Shown here one piece after another: positions 19,653-23,198 of a DNA stretch of 23,198 bases. The position numbers and the translations under genes are program-made. How positions within the stretch are numbered: position 1 is the stretch's first letter; every line of letters begins with the position of its first letter. The notes below the pieces were generated by a model. That model worked only from the letters and a program-made list of their open reading frames with translations, had not been told where the DNA came from and did not search any database. Source of the stretch: Chara braunii (lineage: Eukaryota; Streptophyta; Charophyceae; Charales; Characeae); the NCBI GenBank assembly GCA_003427395.1, contig BFEA01000094.1:2586875-2610072 (forward strand). Direction: 5' to 3'.

Positions 19653-20005
19653 TTCACGAAAAAATCTGAAAAAAAGAAGGAAATAGGGTAGGTGCCACGT
19701 GGCATTGAGTCAAGGAAAAATAATAGAGACCATATAAAATATTACTTTTACGTACAGAATCGCTTTATACATGCCTTGATTTTCGCTGTGGGACAGCTGC
19801 CTAAACCCAACTGGGGTTCAGCCTCCTGACGAGTTGGTGAAACTCTGACAAAACAGTCTGCCACATTATAATGGATGTAGGGGAGAGACATAACCAACCA
19901 CTGCTTCACTTGTCTTTATGCGTGGTTTTTTTTTTTTTTTTTTTTTTCTTTCTCCGTATGCGTACTACCACACCGGGAGAGAGGTGAGAACAGGGAATGG
20001 GGGTG

Positions 20006-20008
<3 letters not shown>
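19653..20008. other. Right flank of the element, AT-rich
   Basis: No gene was recognised. A perfect 12-bp palindrome TGCCACGTGGCA at 19693-19704 contains the plant G-box CACGTG. A poly(T) run lies at about 19926-19947. Confidence 0.5.
19693..19704. promoter_or_regulatory. G-box palindrome TGCCACGTGGCA
   Basis: CACGTG in this flanking context is the classical bZIP/bHLH G-box of plants. With no gene nearby, function is only possible, not shown. Confidence 0.3.

Positions 20009-20097
<89 letters not shown>
20009..20097. repeat. (TC)n microsatellite
   Basis: About 44 uninterrupted TC units follow GGGTGGGA and precede T-rich DNA. Confidence 0.97.
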
Positions 20098-20098
<1 letters not shown>

Positions 20099-20158
20099 CT
20101 TTATTAGGCGCTCTTTTTTTTCTCTTTTTTTAAGTTTTTGTTTGTTTAATCACACACC

Positions 20159-20690
20159 GGGGTCATTACCGGGCTTCGGCTAAGAAGAGAAGTAAAGAAG
20201 AGAAGTAAAGAATACCAGAATGCTGGGAAGATGGCCAGTCTCTTCAGCCCCTCGGACCCGCTTGGCTTTCTGAAAATGTTATGCGTTCAAACTTCAAAGT
20301 GGTTGAGGATGACAGTTGGAAACGTCCTCACTTACTGGGTCAGTATCTGTTTCCGTCGTCTCCCCATCAGCATAGTAAGCCGCTAAGATGTCAGCAGTTG
20401 GTACATCCTGTGCACACACATCCAAAAGCGGCAAATGAAAAAAAAAAAGAGGTGAGAGAAAAATCGATGTCTTTTATTTGAAAAAAAAAGCTTCAAAGTT
20501 GTTGACGAAAAAAAAGAAAGAAAGCAAAAAAACGAGAATCAAAATAGTAAAATACAAAAAATATGAAATCGGTTGAGTCAACATAACTTGCGATGCTTCA
20601 GCATAATGAACAAATAATTCTGAGGGAAAAAAAAAAAGGAATGACACATTTATGACAGGGAGTTAAACCATGGTTTGCCAGGGGGTAAAA

Positions 20691-20725
<35 letters not shown>

Positions 20726-20947
20726 AATCCCGACCCTGCCTATCAGACCGCGTGAGACCTGCTAATGTCGACCTCCAACTAGAATGTACGGTCAGTCTTT
20801 TTTTTCCCTTTTTTTGTTTTTTTTTTGGCAAGAATCATGCTCAAATTGTGGGGAGCAGCACGTGCTGGGAACCGGGCCCAGCGTCCCATGTGAAAACACG
20901 TATAAAAGTTTGAAATACTGGGGCCATTACCCGGCTTCGGCTAAGAA
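20159..20947 (+). repeat. 28-bp direct repeat pair, 761 bp apart
   Basis: GGGGYCATTACC then SGGCTTCGGCTAAGAA occurs at 20159-20186 and 20920-20947, with two differences. Flanks are unrelated. Between them the DNA is A/T-run rich with no ORF of note. The CGGCTTCGGC core can form a small stem with a TTCG-like loop. The function is unknown. Confidence 0.6.
20686..20728. repeat. (AAAT)n microsatellite
   Basis: About ten units of the tetranucleotide AAAT/TAAA follow GGGGG and end at CCCGAC. Confidence 0.95.
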
Positions 20948-22330
20948 TCATGAACACCTACCGAGTTTCAAAACGACTTTAAAACGAAAAGCTTCCATCA
21001 GCAAACTACAAACAGGTGAAGAGAACCGAAGCCAAGCTACTCTGGTGCCATTGACTCGACCATCCGAAACCGACCTCAATCTTTGTGTCCTCAGACCAGG
21101 ACGCTCCGGGCCTCACACCCTTCAAAGCTCAGTTACAGCTCCGGCCCGCACCGTCCTGCTGGTGGCTCATGGATGGCTTCGGGAATCGCCTTCCACCCTC
21201 GACAATTCCCCCCCCAAAATCTCTCTACCAGGCTTCGTGCCCGCAGCTAACTCGGGTTAAGGGGCAGTGCAACCACACCCCCCCCAGCGCCTGCCAGTGT
21301 CGTTCTGGCACCGGCCCACCGTGAACTAAGAAGACATGATGGCCTCAGCACCGATCAGACAACCCACCAGACACCACCGCGGTCGCGTGGCCATTAGTTC
21401 ATTTTTGACACACCTGTCCACGCTGGGCCTGGTCCCATCAGATCAACGGAAAATGCCAGAGCCTCCTGATCCATGCTTTCTACCACCAGAAAGAGAGGAG
21501 AGGGAGGGAAAACCAACACCTCTCCCTCAGGAGGTCCCAGCGTGAAGCGAAGACTCAACTGCGCTTGAGAGAACCCACAGAAATTCTCCCAGGAACGTAC
21601 GGTCATTCTAGCTGTATTTCGTGTCACGTTCAGTCTAAGATACAGAGACAATAAAGTACGTTCTTTTTTGAAGTTTTTTCCTCCTTTCAATAGTTTTTAT
21701 AACGATGAAGTGCGTTCTATTTGTAGAAAGACTACTTTAGTACTTTGTCTTTGGCAAAACAAAAAGAGTCTGCTTTTCTGTTTTGCAACCAACACTTGAT
21801 ATCACAATCACACATCCAGTTAATTATTAAAAATAAAAATAAAACAAATCACACATCCGATGGTTGATGCGGCGAGCAGTCAAAGTCTTCCATTGCAGCT
21901 CAAATATACAGGGTCATTTTGCAGTGCAATTGCACTTGATAATAGTTGGGTTGTCTAATTGATGGTCTCTGGAAACCGTTTGCGTGGATGGATGAGCCAT
22001 GTGTGTGGAATTGTGAATCTCTCTTCCCCCTTTGAATGAATATTAATCAGTAAACTAGCTTCATAGATGTATGCATGGGCTTTTCTTCTCTGTGGATTGA
22101 TCAAGTAGCATGTTTGGGACACCGTGCATTCGCTCTTATTCTTGAAGATAAGTCCCTCTTTTCTGCGAGTCCCAGTAGTGCAAGACTTAACTAGGAAATG
22201 CTTGCCTTCCCTAAACAATTTGTGCAGAGCATGCAGTCCGATCCGTCTCATGTGTTACATACTCTAATGAGTATGGGCAGAACCAAGGATCAACCAATGT
22301 AGGATGAGCATATATGCAACGGAAGTCTGA
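20948..22330. other. Gene-free stretch, no recognisable feature
   Basis: Frames such as 20784-21260 (158 codons) and 21336-21545 are low-complexity or Pro-rich without any family match, and their starts lie in T-run DNA. No repeat unit or RNA gene was seen. From about 21640 the sequence is AT-rich. Confidence 0.5.
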
Positions 22331-22336
22331 TGAACG

Positions 22337-22378
22337 GACTGACTCACATAGACTGACTCTCATAGACTGACTCACATA
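22337..22378. repeat. 14-bp tandem repeat, three copies
   Basis: GACTGACTCACATA, GACTGACTCTCATA and GACTGACTCACATA lie head to tail. Confidence 0.9.
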
Positions 22379-22439
22379 GCATCACTCCACACACATACAA
22401 NCGTGAGGTGGTGGGGTCTGAGCCATTCATGGAAGATGC

Positions 22440-23198
22440 TCAGCCCCGTACACACATACACAGATGAATGGGGGAGGAGAGACGAAGAGGTGGGGGGAGG
22501 GAGACATCACCGAAAGTCACCTAGATAGAATCTGATAGGTCACCGATATGGTAGTCCAAAATGTCATCCAACAAGATCAAAATGTCGAGGTCCATAGGTC
22601 ACCAATGTCGGGGATACAGAGTCCAAATGTAACCGGTGTCTGAACTGTGATGTCGCCAAGTATCAACCCCAACGATCTCCAAGTCTCCAATCCGGTAAGT
22701 ACCACAGTCTCATACCACCGAAGTCCAACNCTGATCTCTGTCCAACTAGTATAGGTCTCCGGTCTGAAGAAGAAGAGGAAGAAGAAGGGGAAGAAGAAGA
22801 AGAGAGAGAGAGAGAGGGAGAGAGAGAGAGAGACGAAGGTGAGGAGGAGGGAAAGGGACCGAGGAGGGAGGAAGAGATCCCCGCCTCCTGGTACCTGCAG
22901 CTGCTGCTGCTGAGGCGGCGATGGCCGCCGTGCTGCTGCTGCTGTCCTCGCTCGCTGCNGCNGCTGCGCTAGGTCGCTCTGCTGCTGCCTTCGCTCCTGC
23001 GCTAGGAGTAGCGCTCAAACGGCGCTCTGGCGCCGACCTTACCACACCGCGTAGAGTACCGGTGGGTCGATCCCTGAAGTGAGGCCGGACCGGTTCTATA
23101 TACCGGTGGGGCAGAGGCCGGCCTCAATGCTGCGAGGCCTGGCCGTGCCCTGAACCGTCCAGATGGACGGTTCAGCCCCAACCGGCGGGCGGCAGCCT
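22440..23198 (+). repeat. Partial copy C of the interspersed repeat family
   Basis: A GATGAATGGGGGAGGAGAG block at 22463 matches the one at 2554. It is followed by gaps (N at 22730, 22969 and 22972), GAAGAAGAGGAAGAAG, a GA tract (22799-22833), GGTACCTGCAG (22890) and GCTGCTGCT-rich DNA. A TATATACC box at 23097-23104 lies in the loop of ACCGG/CCGGT arms, then come the palindrome GAGGCCGGCCTC (23114-23125) and an 11-bp hairpin CTGAACCGTCC/GGACGGTTCAG (23150-23175). The right end is cut by the window. Confidence 0.5.

Noticed and set aside
20900-20960. U2-snRNA-like start (CGGCTTCGGCTAAGAATCA) with an upstream TATAAAA
   Set aside because: The branch-site recognition sequence and the rest of U2 are missing, and spacing of the upstream elements does not fit plant snRNA promoters.
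20784-21260. 158-codon ORF in the right flank
   Set aside because: It begins in a T-run, has no family resemblance and is not supported by a second line of evidence.

Overview
The window looks like repeat-rich nuclear DNA of a eukaryote of the green plant lineage. The signs are long (CT)n tracts, single-N assembly gaps, a Ty3/gypsy LTR retrotransposon with an initiator-methionine-tRNA primer site and a chromodomain-like tail, and no intact host gene. A streptophyte alga such as Chara is my weak guess; nothing in the sequence proves the species.

The centre (3831-19652) is one large, decayed Ty3/gypsy element of about 15.8 kb. The 5' LTR (3831-4770) and 3' LTR (18731-19652) are full length and begin TGCGAGG and end TTGCA. 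By my count they differ at about 35 positions plus one 21-for-3-base replacement. A primer-binding site lies 3 bp inside the 5' LTR and a polypurine tract abuts the 3' LTR. Gag (13087-15048), protease (15051-15602), reverse transcriptase/RNase H (15606-17140), integrase (17340-18300) and a chromodomain-like tail (18437-18688) are readable in order on the + strand. They are interrupted by at least ten nonsense codons and five or six frameshifts, so this copy cannot be autonomous.

The most unusual part is the 8.3 kb between the primer site and gag. It has no convincing ORF but is packed with structured repeats: a hairpin followed by a T-run, two hairpins sharing the same outer arms, a degenerate ~180-bp tandem array, seven spaced hairpins with a conserved loop and covarying arms (8940-9541), a 123-bp array with alternating unit types (~9800-10414), and a dense series of unrelated inverted repeats (10493-11599). 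This looks like a very large RNA leader, or inserted satellite-like DNA, in which secondary structure rather than coding has been kept.

The flanks (1-3830 and 19653-23198) hold microsatellites, short tandem arrays, GGCC-rich palindromes and three partial copies of what appears to be one interspersed family (around 1-260, 2535-3310 and 22440-23198). Two of these carry a TATATACC box inside a hairpin whose arms differ in sequence but stay complementary. No tRNA, rRNA, CRISPR or intact protein-coding gene was recognised.
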